NCBI RefSeq assembly: GCF_964058995.1
Contig: NZ_OZ060382.1
Coordinates: 186,001 to 250,000, forward strand
Direction of reading: 5' to 3'
DNA length: 64,000 bases
Source of the DNA: Buchnera aphidicola (Chaitophorus populicola)
GTDB lineage: Bacteria > Pseudomonadota > Gammaproteobacteria > Enterobacterales > Enterobacteriaceae
Under the pieces are notes generated by a model. That model searched no databases. It saw nothing but the letters and a program-made list of their open reading frames with translations, and was not told the origin of the DNA. Made by a program: the position numbers and the translations under genes. Of the stretch, positions 10,119-19,062 are shown one piece after another (within the stretch, counting starts at the first letter, position 1; each line of letters starts with the position of its first letter).

Positions 10119-10155
10119 TTCAATATTTTTATAATATTGAAAATTTTAAGAATAA

Positions 10156-10980
10156 TTATTTTTTATTTCTTAATAAATGATTAATTTCTGTTTTATTTAA
10201 AGTTTTAGAATCTACTTTTTTAACTATAATAGCGCTATATAAACTATATTTTTTATCTTCAGAAGGTAGACTTCCTGATACTACAACTGATTTTTTAGGA
10301 ACTCTTCCATAATATATTTTTCCGTTAGTACGATCATATATTTTAGTACTTTTACCAATAAAAACACCCATAGATATCACAGATCCTTTTTCTATAATAA
10401 CTCCTTCAACTATTTCAGATCTTGCACCTATAAAACAATTATCTTCAATAATTGTAGGATTATTTTGTAAAGGTTCAAGAACTCCACCAATTCCAACTCC
10501 ACCAGAAATATGAACATTTTTCCCTATTTGAGCACAAGATCCTATTGTTGCCCAAGTATCAATCATACTTTGACTACCGATATAAGCGCCTATATTTACA
10601 AAACAAGGCATTAAAATAGTATTTTTTTCAATGAATGATCCATATCTAACAATTGTGGAAGGAACTATACGAATTTTATCTTTTTCAAATTTCTTTTTTG
10701 TATAATTTTCGTATTTTAAAGAGACTTTATCATAATAAGAAGTAAAATTTGCATTAAATATTTTATTTTTTTTTAAATATAAAAATAGTAATATAGATTT
10801 TTTTATCCATTCTTGAGTAATCCATTTTTTATTAATTTTTTCTGATACACGAATTTTTCCATTATTAAGCATGTCTATAACAGTTTTTACTGCATTTAAA
10901 ATTTTTTTATCATTCACAATAGTTTGTAGATTTTCTTTTTTTTTATACGCTGAATTAATTATTTTTTTTATATTATTCAC
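10156..10980 (-). CDS. dapD: Tetrahydrodipicolinate N-succinyltransferase DapD
   Basis: Transfers succinyl from succinyl-CoA to tetrahydrodipicolinate in lysine/meso-diaminopimelate synthesis. 274 residues, the same as E. coli. The central part has left-handed beta-helix hexapeptide repeats (from about [16 protein letters not shown] to [16 protein letters not shown], residues ~119-215). The start codon is GTG (10978-10980) with GAG about nine bases upstream. It precedes nothing in an operon: map lies 47 bp upstream in the same direction, so map-dapD may be co-transcribed. With the mur genes lost, its product most likely serves lysine supply rather than cell wall (inference). Confidence 0.98.
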   Translation of the reverse strand: MNNIKKIINSAYKKKENLQTIVNDKKILNAVKTVIDMLNNGKIRVSEKINKKWITQEWIKKSILLFLYLKKNKIFNANFTSYYDKVSLKYENYTKKKFEKDKIRIVPSTIVRYGSFIEKNTILMPCFVNIGAYIGSQSMIDTWATIGSCAQIGKNVHISGGVGIGGVLEPLQNNPTIIEDNCFIGARSEIVEGVIIEKGSVISMGVFIGKSTKIYDRTNGKIYYGRVPKKSVVVSGSLPSEDKKYSLYSAIIVKKVDSKTLNKTEINHLLRNKK

Positions 10981-11027
10981 ATTTTTCTCAGTTTTTTTAT
11001 AAATATATTTAGTTTAAATTTATTTTT

Positions 11028-11798
11028 TTAAATAATTTTTTCATTTTTTCGTAAAGTTAATACCTCATATCCAGTTTGTGTAACTAATATTGTATGCTCA
11101 TATTGAGCAGATAAACTATTATCTTTTGTTTTTACAGTCCATTTATCTTTTTCGCAATATATATATCTTTTTCCAGAGTTAATCATAGGTTCAATTGTAA
11201 ATATCATACCTTCTTTCAGTAATATTTTATTACGATGATCGTCATAATGTAAAACATAAGGTTCTTCATGAAAATTTTTTCCAATTCCATGTCCGCAGTA
11301 TTCGCGTACAACAGAAAAATTATTTTTTTCTGCTATTTTTTGAATTTTCTTTCCTATATTTCTTAAAGGTAGATTTGGTTTTACAATTTTTATAGCTTCA
11401 TATAAACTTTTTTGTGTAATATAACATAATTTTTTTGCAAGATTAGAACATTGACCTACAATAAACATTTTAGAAGAATCTCCAAAATATCCATCTTTAA
11501 TTATAGAAATATCAATATTCAAAATATCTCCGTTTTTTAATTTCTCTTTATAACTAGGGATTCCATGACAGACTACATTATTTCTAGAAATACAAGTATA
11601 TTTTGGATATCCTTGATATCCTAAACACGCTGAAATAACTTTTTTTTTATTATAAATATAATCTTTACAAATATCATCAAGCTCTCCTGTACTAATTCCA
11701 GGAGTTATATATTTTTGTATCATATTTAATACTTTAGCAGTAATTTTTCCTACTATTCTCATTTTTTCTATATCAAATTTATTTTTAATGATAATCAC
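11028..11798 (-). CDS. map: Methionine aminopeptidase
   Basis: Removes the initiator methionine from nascent proteins; type I enzyme of 256 residues (E. coli 264). The five metal ligands are visible: two Asp in NIDISIIKDGYFGD, His in GHGIGKNFHEEP, Glu in FTIEPMI and Glu near the C-terminus in YEHTIL. Divergent from rpsB across about 250 bp, the arrangement seen in E. coli. Confidence 0.98.
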   Translation of the reverse strand: MIIIKNKFDIEKMRIVGKITAKVLNMIQKYITPGISTGELDDICKDYIYNKKKVISACLGYQGYPKYTCISRNNVVCHGIPSYKEKLKNGDILNIDISIIKDGYFGDSSKMFIVGQCSNLAKKLCYITQKSLYEAIKIVKPNLPLRNIGKKIQKIAEKNNFSVVREYCGHGIGKNFHEEPYVLHYDDHRNKILLKEGMIFTIEPMINSGKRYIYCEKDKWTVKTKDNSLSAQYEHTILVTQTGYEVLTLRKNEKII

Positions 11799-12047
11799 TA
11801 TAAAATCCTATATTTTTTGATATTAATTCTTATTAATATTAAATATTTATAAAAATATATTTTATATTTTTTATACTTAATAAATGTATATTATAATATA
11901 TATTTATTTTTTGTTCTCTTTAAAAATAATATTTTATATATATTTTTATTAAGGTATATATATAAATAATATAAATATATATAATATAAATAATATTTGT
12001 GTTTTAATTTTTACTAAAAAGTTTTTTTATAAATATATAGGTGATAT

Positions 12048-12767
12048 ATGATACAAATCTCTATGAAAAAAATGTTACAAGCAGGTGTTCATTTTGGACA
12101 TCAAACACGTTATTGGAATCCTAAAATGAAGCCTTTTATATTTGGTTCACAAAATAAAATACATATTATTAATTTAGAAAAAACATTACCAATGTTTCAA
12201 AATGCGTTATTAGAGTTAAAAAAAATTCATTTACGAAATGGAAAAATTCTTTTTGTGGGTACAAAAAAATCTGCTCGTGATTTAATCAAAAAATCTGCTA
12301 TTTTATGTAAACAATATTATGTTAATCATCGTTGGCTTGGTGGCATGTTAACTAATTGGAATACTGTACGACAATCTATACAAAATTTAAAAAATTTAGA
12401 AAATCAATCTCAAGATGGAACATTTGATAAACTTACTAAAAAAGAAGTTTTGCTGAGAACTCGTAAATTATGTAAATTAGAAAATAGTTTAGGAGGAATA
12501 AAAAATATGGGTGGTATTCCAGATTGTTTGTTTATTATAGATGCTAATTATGAAAGTATTGCTATAAAAGAAGCAAATCATTTAAATATTCCTGTATTTT
12601 CTGTTGTAGATACAAATTCTAATCCTGATGGAGTGAATTTTATTATTCCAGGCAATGATGATGCTATTCGATCTGTAAATTTTTATTTAGAACAAGTAGT
12701 TTTAACAATTCAAGAAAATATTAAAAAAAAAGAATTTACATATGATGATGTTTTTAAAACAAATTAA
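12048..12767 (+). CDS. rpsB: 30S ribosomal protein S2
   Basis: Structural protein of the small subunit. 239 residues (E. coli 241), closely conserved: [19 protein letters not shown] at residues 12-30, [13 protein letters not shown] and the IPGNDDAIR segment near the C-terminus. ATG 12048 follows AGGTGAT. First gene of the rpsB-tsf-pyrH-frr block. Confidence 0.99.
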   Translation: MIQISMKKMLQAGVHFGHQTRYWNPKMKPFIFGSQNKIHIINLEKTLPMFQNALLELKKIHLRNGKILFVGTKKSARDLIKKSAILCKQYYVNHRWLGGMLTNWNTVRQSIQNLKNLENQSQDGTFDKLTKKEVLLRTRKLCKLENSLGGIKNMGGIPDCLFIIDANYESIAIKEANHLNIPVFSVVDTNSNPDGVNFIIPGNDDAIRSVNFYLEQVVLTIQENIKKKEFTYDDVFKTN

Positions 12768-12809
12768 TATTTTAAATATATATTTAAAAAGATTTATAAA
12801 ATTTTTATT

Positions 12810-12837
12810 TAAATTTTTTACAGTGTTTAAAAATTTA
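12810..12837 (+). terminator. Possible attenuator hairpin between rpsB and tsf
   Basis: TAAATTTTT at 12810-12818 pairs with AAAAATTTA at 12829-12837 around a 10-nt loop and is followed by TTTTATTAA. Its place between rpsB and tsf matches the partial terminator known in E. coli, but all-AT stems of this length can arise by chance here. Confidence 0.35.
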
Positions 12838-12867
12838 TTTTATTAATAATATATTAAAGAAGGTTTT

Positions 12868-13665
12868 ATGAAAATTTCATCGAATTTAGTAAAAAAATTA
12901 AGAATCATAACTGGATCTGGTATTTTAGATTGTAAAAAAGCTTTATTAAAAACACAAGGCAATATTGATGTAGCTATTGATTATTTAAGAAAAAAAGGAA
13001 AATCTAAAGCATTAAACAAAACATCTAGAAAAACTTTACAAGGATCTATATTTACTAAAATTAAAAAAAATATAGGAGTAATTTTAGAGATAAATTGTGA
13101 AACAGATTTTGTATCTAAAGATAAAAATTTTATTGATTTTGGAAATAAAATTATAGAATATGCTTTACAAAAAAAAATAAATGATTTAAATCAAATACAA
13201 AGAAAATTTGATTCTGATAAAATGAATTTAATTTCTATACTAGGTGAAAATATTCAAATTTCTAAATATTCTATTTTAATTGGTAATTTTATTCACAATT
13301 ATTTACATCATTTTAGAATAGGTGTTTTAGTGCAAAGTAATTCTGAAAATTGTTCTATAATGAAATATATTGCAATGCATATTGCAGCTAGCAAACCTTT
13401 ATATTTAAATCCTGAAAGTATTCCGAATGAAGTTCTTACAAAAGAAAAAAATATTCAGTTAGATATGTCTTTACAAACAGGAAAATCTAATTTTATAGCA
13501 GAAAAAATAGTTTCTGGAAGAATGAAAAAATTTTTTAGTGAAATTACTTTAGTCAAACAACCTTTTGCATTAGATCCAAAAAAAACTGTTGAACAATATT
13601 TATTAGAACATAAGATTTTATTAAAAAATTTTATTCGTTTTGAGGTTGGTGAAAAAATTATATAA
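12868..13665 (+). CDS. tsf: Elongation factor Ts
   Basis: Guanine nucleotide exchange factor for EF-Tu. 265 residues (E. coli 283). N-terminal UBA-like domain (LVKKLRIITGSGILDCKKAL), then the TDFV motif in NCETDFVSKD (about residues 79-88) that inserts near the EF-Tu Mg site. ATG follows AGAAGG. The shortening falls in the variable middle and C-terminal parts. Confidence 0.98.
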   Translation: MKISSNLVKKLRIITGSGILDCKKALLKTQGNIDVAIDYLRKKGKSKALNKTSRKTLQGSIFTKIKKNIGVILEINCETDFVSKDKNFIDFGNKIIEYALQKKINDLNQIQRKFDSDKMNLISILGENIQISKYSILIGNFIHNYLHHFRIGVLVQSNSENCSIMKYIAMHIAASKPLYLNPESIPNEVLTKEKNIQLDMSLQTGKSNFIAEKIVSGRMKKFFSEITLVKQPFALDPKKTVEQYLLEHKILLKNFIRFEVGEKII

Positions 13666-13763
13666 ATTATAAAATTTTTAATTACCTTAAATTTTTTTAT
13701 ATTCATTACACAAAAAATTTTATTTAAATTTTTTAATAAATATTGTCTTGATAGGTTTTTATT

Positions 13764-14492
13764 ATGGTGAAATGTAATAATTTTCTTAAATATTCTCGAG
13801 TAGTTTTAAAATTAAGCGGAGAATCTTTAACTGGTGTAAATAGTAATTCTAGTATTGATGCACATTCTTTACTTTTTTTATCTAAAGAAATTAAAAAGAT
13901 TACAGATTTAAATGTAGAATTAGCTATTGTAATAGGTGCTGGAAATTTATTTAGAGGAAATAAATTACAAAATTGTGGTATGAATAGAGTAGTTGCAGAT
14001 CATATTGGTATGCTTTCAACTGTGATAAATGGATTAGCATTAAATAATTTTATTAGTCAAATGAATATTAAAACTGTATTAATGTCTTCTATTCCATTAA
14101 ATGGAATTTGTGAAATTTATGATTGGAACAAAGCTATAGATTTATTATCGCAAAAAACTGTTGTAATATTTTCTGCTGGCATTGGAAACCCTTTTTTTAC
14201 AACAGATTCAGCTGCATGTTTAAGAGCTATTGAAATTCAAGCTGATATCGTATTAAAAGGTACAAATGTAGATGGAGTATATACATCTGATCCAAAAAAA
14301 AATATTAATGCTGTTTTATATTCTCAATTAACATATAAAAAAGTGTTAGAAAAAGAATTTAAAGTAATGGATTTATCAGCTTTTACTTTAGCTAGAGATT
14401 ATAAATTACCTATTCGAGTTTTTAATATTAATAAATTAAACGCTTTGTTTAGAATTATCAAAGGTTTTAATGAAGGTACCTTAATAAATTAA
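13764..14492 (+). CDS. pyrH: UMP kinase
   Basis: Phosphorylates UMP to UDP in pyrimidine synthesis; amino-acid-kinase fold. 242 residues (E. coli 241), with KLSGESLTG near the N-terminus, GAGNLFRG, and the FTTDSAACLRAIE segment. It uses the UMP that PyrF (46.1 kb) makes. Third gene of the rpsB block; ATG 13764 is preceded by GATAGG. Confidence 0.98.
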   Translation: MVKCNNFLKYSRVVLKLSGESLTGVNSNSSIDAHSLLFLSKEIKKITDLNVELAIVIGAGNLFRGNKLQNCGMNRVVADHIGMLSTVINGLALNNFISQMNIKTVLMSSIPLNGICEIYDWNKAIDLLSQKTVVIFSAGIGNPFFTTDSAACLRAIEIQADIVLKGTNVDGVYTSDPKKNINAVLYSQLTYKKVLEKEFKVMDLSAFTLARDYKLPIRVFNINKLNALFRIIKGFNEGTLIN

Positions 14493-14593
14493 TTATAAAA
14501 TATTTTTAAATGAAAATATAAACATATTAAATATGAATTAAAATTAATTTTTTACATAAAATATTTTTAAATACATTAAAATAGAGTTAAATT

Positions 14594-15151
14594 ATGATAA
14601 GTGATCTTAAAAATCAAACTAAAGAAAAAATGGAAAATTGCATTAAAAATTTTATTCATATTATAAATACTTTAAGAACTGATAGAGCTTCTCCTGATTT
14701 ATTAAAAAATTTATATGTTGAATATTATGGCAAAAAAACAATTTTAGGTAATATTTCTAATATCATTGTAGAAGATGCTCGTACTTTACGAATTAATACT
14801 TTTGATCATAAAATAAATAAAAAAGTTGAAAAAGCTATTATAAATTCTAATTTAGGATTAAATCCAGTTTCTGTAGGACATGTAATTCGAGTACCAATAC
14901 CGCCATTAACCGAAGATAGAAGAAAAGAATTAATTAAAATTTTACATAAAAAATCTGAAATTAGTAAAGTATCTATTAGAATAGTTCGTAAAGAATCTAA
15001 TGATTTAGTAAAAAATTTTGTTAAAAATAAAGATATTAGTCAAAATGAAGAAAAAAAAATACAAAATGAAATTCAATTATTAACAAATTTTTATATTAAA
15101 GAAATTAATAATTTAACGATAAAAAAAGAAAAAGAACTAAATAATTTTTAA
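14594..15151 (+). CDS. frr: Ribosome recycling factor
   Basis: Splits post-termination ribosomes together with EF-G. 185 residues, identical in length to E. coli, with the three-helix-bundle residues around TLRTDRASPDLL and IPPLTEDRRKEL. Fourth gene of the rpsB-tsf-pyrH-frr block. Downstream, where E. coli has dxr, uppS, cdsA and rseP, only non-coding DNA is found. Confidence 0.98.
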   Translation: MISDLKNQTKEKMENCIKNFIHIINTLRTDRASPDLLKNLYVEYYGKKTILGNISNIIVEDARTLRINTFDHKINKKVEKAIINSNLGLNPVSVGHVIRVPIPPLTEDRRKELIKILHKKSEISKVSIRIVRKESNDLVKNFVKNKDISQNEEKKIQNEIQLLTNFYIKEINNLTIKKEKELNNF

Positions 15152-15861
15152 AATATAACTTTAATTTATATTTCTAAATTTTTAAATAAAACATTCTATA
15201 AAAATAAATTTATAGAAAGTAAGTCTTATAAATACATAATTTATATTATAAAAAATGTATGTTAATAAAATTTTTAAATATTAATAAATTATTTTATATT
15301 AAAAATATGAATATAAATATTATTTTTTTATAGTTATTATTACAAAGAATATATGATTAATATATTTTTATAGACAATAAAAAGAGCATATGACATATGT
15401 TAAAATTATATTTTTAAATTTTATTCTAAAAATAAAAATTAGATAAATGATTTATTATATGTCTTTCAAATAATAAGTAATTAAAACTATTTTAGTTTTA
15501 TTTGTTTATATAATATAATTTTGTATAAATTTTTTAAATATATTTTATTTAAATACATTTTTTTAATAAAGTGTTTTATTAAAATAAAAATTTTCTATAT
15601 AATTTAAAATTTGTCTTTTTATTTCTATTTAAATATATTAATTATTTTTTTATGTACATCATATAAAATTTAAATATATAAAATATATAAATTTATTTAA
15701 ATATCAAATACATTGAATGTATTTTAAAAATAAATATATGCATATAATAAAAGTATTTATAAAAATATTTATGTTTTTAAAAAATTTTTATTTAAATAAT
15801 TAATTATTTAACAATTATGAATATGTATTAATTGAGTTAGTTATAAATAAATTTATTCATC
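15152..15861. other. Gene-free gap between frr and bamA
   Basis: About 710 bases without a credible gene. By synteny with E. coli this is where dxr, uppS, cdsA and rseP would stand; no motif of those proteins can be read in any frame I examined. The only sequence with notable structure is a doubled CATATG palindrome, 15387-15399, before AT-rich text. I take it for eroded DNA plus the bamA promoter region. Confidence 0.6.
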
Positions 15862-15897
15862 GAGAGGTTTTCTATTAAGAAAATTTATAATAATATG
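15862..15897 (+). promoter_or_regulatory. Ribosome site of bamA with intervening hairpin
   Basis: GAGAGG at 15862-15867 is the best Shine-Dalgarno match but lies 27 bases before the ATG (15895). Directly after it, TTTTCT (15868-15873) and AGAAAA (15878-15883) form a perfect 6-bp stem with loop ATTA. Folding it would bring the effective spacing to about 11 bases. Functional use is an inference. Confidence 0.35.
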
Positions 15898-18435
15898 AAA
15901 ATAAAAAAATTCTTTTTATTATTTTTATTAATTTTTAGTATAAATACTGGATATGCAAATAATAAAATATTATTTACAGAAATTTCATTTATAGGATTAG
16001 AACGAGTATCTCAAAAAGTAGCTTTAAGTTATATCACTTTTCATAAAAATGAATTTATTTCTGATAATGATATACAAAATAGTGTTCAAAATTTATTATC
16101 AAGTCATAAGTTTCAAAGTGTAAATTATTCTCAATTAAATAAAAAAATAATATTTACAATAAAAGAATTTCCTATATTATCTAAAATTTCTATTGAAAGT
16201 AATAATAAAATCAATGTTGATGTTATAAAAAATTTATTAAATACGTCTAAAATATTTAAACAAAAATTTTTCGATAAAAAAAAATTATCAATATTAAAAC
16301 AAGAAATATTAAAATATTATTCTCAAATTTTAAGAAATCATGTTTTCGTGAGTTTTAAAGTTTTAGATAAAGAAAAAAATACTCAAAATTTAAAAATATG
16401 TATAGTAGATGAAGGAGCTACTTATATAAATAAATTGATATTTCTAAATAATAAAAATTTTAATACAGATTATCTTTTAAACTTATTTTCTTTTTATAAA
16501 AAATCAATTTTATTTCAAAAAAAATATTCTAATAATTTTAGTTATGAAAATTTTCAACAAGGATTAGAAAAATTATATCATTTATACAACAGCTTAGGAT
16601 ATTTGAATTTTCATATAATTAATACTGAGTTTAAGTATTTTAATAAAAAACATAATGTCGATATTATATTGAAACTTCATGAAGGAAGTCGTTATTTTGT
16701 TTCTTCTATTTTAATTCATGAAAAAAAACCATATATTATTAAAAATTCTGATATTGCATCATATATAAAAATTAATGAATTATACAATATTGATAATTTT
16801 TTTATTTTGCAAAAAAAAATTCAAGATTTACTTTTAAGACATGGATATTTTTATGCCAATATTTCTATCATTCCTACTGTAAATAAAATAAATAAAACAG
16901 TAGCATTTAATATCAATATTAATAAAGGTAATTCTTGTAAATTAAATAGTATTCGGATTCAAGGTAATCAAGGTATTAAAGAACAAGATTTAATGAACAT
17001 AGTGAAATATCAAAAAAAAAATAGTATTGTTAATATAGATTTAATTAAAAAAGATTTACAAATTTTACAAGAAACAAATTTTTTTGATCAAATTTCTTTT
17101 TCAATTCATCCAGTATCTTTAACAAAGTCATCTTTTTTAGATTTAATATATTTTGTTCGTGAAAAAAAATCAAACACTTTTAATTTTGGTTTTGGATATA
17201 ATACTTTACATCAGATAAATTATAATTTTCAATTTAAAAAAAATCATATTTTTGGTATGGGTAATTCGCTTTCTATTAATTTAAATAAATCTTTTAATAA
17301 GAGTAATATGGAAATATTTTATCAAAATCCATATTTTACTATTAATAAATTTTTTTTAATGGAAAAATTTTTTGCTAATATTGATGAATCTCATTCCATA
17401 CAAAATCTATATAATTATAAAAAATTTCCGGATACAAAATCAGAAGTGTTTTATAGTAATTTAGTTAATTTTATTAAAGTTTATAAATTAAATTTTAAAA
17501 ATAAAATTTTAAATTATGGTTTTGAACAAGTTTTAGGAATACCACTTTTTTCAAAATTTATTTTAAATACATCTATTGGATATGAATATAATGAATCTAA
17601 AAGTATATTTAATAATAATATTATTTATTCTCATATTGATTTAAATCAAAATATGTTTAAAATAATTAATTTAAATAATATTTTACATATTAAAAAAGAT
17701 TTTTATATTTATAATTCTATTTATTTTAATAAATTAAATGATCCGTATTTTCCGAATATAGGTAATGAAATTAATTTTTCTATTAAATCATTTTTTCCTA
17801 TATATGAAAAAAGTTATTTGCAATTAATATTTAATAGTAAACAATATTTTCCAATTATAAAAAAAAATAATTTTTTAACATTATTTATTCATTCTTATTT
17901 TGGATGTGAAGTATTTCAAAAAGATAACTTATTATTTAGTGATTTTGCTAATTTTTATAATAATAATAATGATTCTATTAGAGGTTATATTAGCGGTAGA
18001 ATTGGTCCAAAAATTTTAAAAGAAGATAGTATATTTAATGAAAATATTAGTAGTTCGGATTTAGATAAAAATAATTTATCATCGATATATAAAAAAAATA
18101 ATTTTCTAAGTCATTCAGTAGGAGGAAATTTAATATCTATTAATAGTATAGAATTAATTTCTTATATTCCAATTATTGAAAATAAATATTCTAAAGATTG
18201 TAGAATATCTTTTTTTATAGATTTTGGTAATATATGGAAAAATAATTTTTTATTAACAAATGATGATATTAATAAAAATTTTATTTATTTTAATCCTACA
18301 AGTATTTATGCATCATATGGTTGTTCTTTAAAGTGGAAATCTCCTTTTGGTTTAATATCTGTATCTTATGCTTTTCCTATAGGAAAATATCATGATGAAG
18401 ATTTAGAAAATTTTCAAGTTCGTTTTGGATCTTAG
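15895..18435 (+). CDS. bamA: Outer membrane protein assembly factor BamA (Omp85)
   Basis: Inserts beta-barrel proteins into the outer membrane. 846 residues (E. coli 810). N-terminal signal peptide (KIKKFFLLFLLIFSINTGYA), about five POTRA repeats (residues ~22-425) and a C-terminal 16-strand barrel; the barrel's conserved RGY segment reads SIRGYISGRIGP. The end is FQVRFGS rather than the usual FQFNIGKTW type, so the terminal aromatic residue is missing. Skp and the lpx genes that follow bamA in E. coli are absent; fabZ comes next after a hairpin at 18475-18515. Confidence 0.96.
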   Translation: MKIKKFFLLFLLIFSINTGYANNKILFTEISFIGLERVSQKVALSYITFHKNEFISDNDIQNSVQNLLSSHKFQSVNYSQLNKKIIFTIKEFPILSKISIESNNKINVDVIKNLLNTSKIFKQKFFDKKKLSILKQEILKYYSQILRNHVFVSFKVLDKEKNTQNLKICIVDEGATYINKLIFLNNKNFNTDYLLNLFSFYKKSILFQKKYSNNFSYENFQQGLEKLYHLYNSLGYLNFHIINTEFKYFNKKHNVDIILKLHEGSRYFVSSILIHEKKPYIIKNSDIASYIKINELYNIDNFFILQKKIQDLLLRHGYFYANISIIPTVNKINKTVAFNININKGNSCKLNSIRIQGNQGIKEQDLMNIVKYQKKNSIVNIDLIKKDLQILQETNFFDQISFSIHPVSLTKSSFLDLIYFVREKKSNTFNFGFGYNTLHQINYNFQFKKNHIFGMGNSLSINLNKSFNKSNMEIFYQNPYFTINKFFLMEKFFANIDESHSIQNLYNYKKFPDTKSEVFYSNLVNFIKVYKLNFKNKILNYGFEQVLGIPLFSKFILNTSIGYEYNESKSIFNNNIIYSHIDLNQNMFKIINLNNILHIKKDFYIYNSIYFNKLNDPYFPNIGNEINFSIKSFFPIYEKSYLQLIFNSKQYFPIIKKNNFLTLFIHSYFGCEVFQKDNLLFSDFANFYNNNNDSIRGYISGRIGPKILKEDSIFNENISSSDLDKNNLSSIYKKNNFLSHSVGGNLISINSIELISYIPIIENKYSKDCRISFFIDFGNIWKNNFLLTNDDINKNFIYFNPTSIYASYGCSLKWKSPFGLISVSYAFPIGKYHDEDLENFQVRFGS

Positions 18436-18474
18436 TTTTCATATTTATTTGAAATTGTAATATAAAAAATCAAT

Positions 18475-18515
18475 ATTCATCTTATTTTTTACTATTTAGT
18501 TATTATAAGATGAAT
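18475..18515 (+). terminator. Terminator hairpin after bamA
   Basis: Perfect 11-bp stem, ATTCATCTTAT at 18475-18485 with ATAAGATGAAT at 18505-18515, 19-nt loop, then TTTATTTTC. It sits 40 bases past the bamA stop and 43 before fabZ, so it probably ends the bamA transcript or partly separates it from fabZ. Confidence 0.65.
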
Positions 18516-18558
18516 TTTATTTTCATATAAATTATTTAAATTTTTGGTTTAATAATAC

Positions 18559-19002
18559 ATGTGCTCTCTTAAAGAAATTCATTTTTTAGAATTTATTCCA
18601 CATCGATATCCTTTTTTGTTTATTGATAAAGTCATTAGTTTTAAAAAAAAATTTTATTTAAAATCTAAAATTACATTGAATTCTAATAAATTTTTTTCTG
18701 GTCACTTTCCTAATTATCCTGTTTTTCCAGGAGTATATATATTAGAAGCGATGATGCAATCTGCTGGAATTTTAATTGGAAAAAGTAATTTTAATGTTTT
18801 ATCTAAAAAAAAAATATATTATGTAACATTTATTAAATCTGCTAAATTTAAAAAAAATGTTTTTCCAAATGAAACAATTTATATTAAAATATTTTTTCTT
18901 AATAATTTTAATAATTTTATTAAGTTTAAGGGATATGCGTTTGTAAAAAATTTACTAGTTTGTGAAGCAATTTTTACTCTTTATATTAAAAGTGATTTTT
19001 AA
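18559..19002 (+). CDS. fabZ: 3-hydroxyacyl-ACP dehydratase FabZ
   Basis: Hot-dog-fold dehydratase of type II fatty acid synthesis. 147 residues (E. coli 151). The catalytic His49 lies in SGHFPNYPVFPGV and Glu63 in the following LEAMMQSAG helix. In E. coli fabZ sits inside the lpxD-fabZ-lpxA-lpxB lipid A cluster; here it is the only member left, between bamA and dnaE, showing that fatty acid elongation is kept while lipid A genes at this locus are gone. FabI (40.7 kb) and AcpS (33.2 kb) are pathway partners. Confidence 0.97.
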   Translation: MCSLKEIHFLEFIPHRYPFLFIDKVISFKKKFYLKSKITLNSNKFFSGHFPNYPVFPGVYILEAMMQSAGILIGKSNFNVLSKKKIYYVTFIKSAKFKKNVFPNETIYIKIFFLNNFNNFIKFKGYAFVKNLLVCEAIFTLYIKSDF

Positions 19003-19062
19003 AATAAAAATATTAGTTAATATTATTATATTATATAATTTAAAGGAATTAATTCTAAATTT

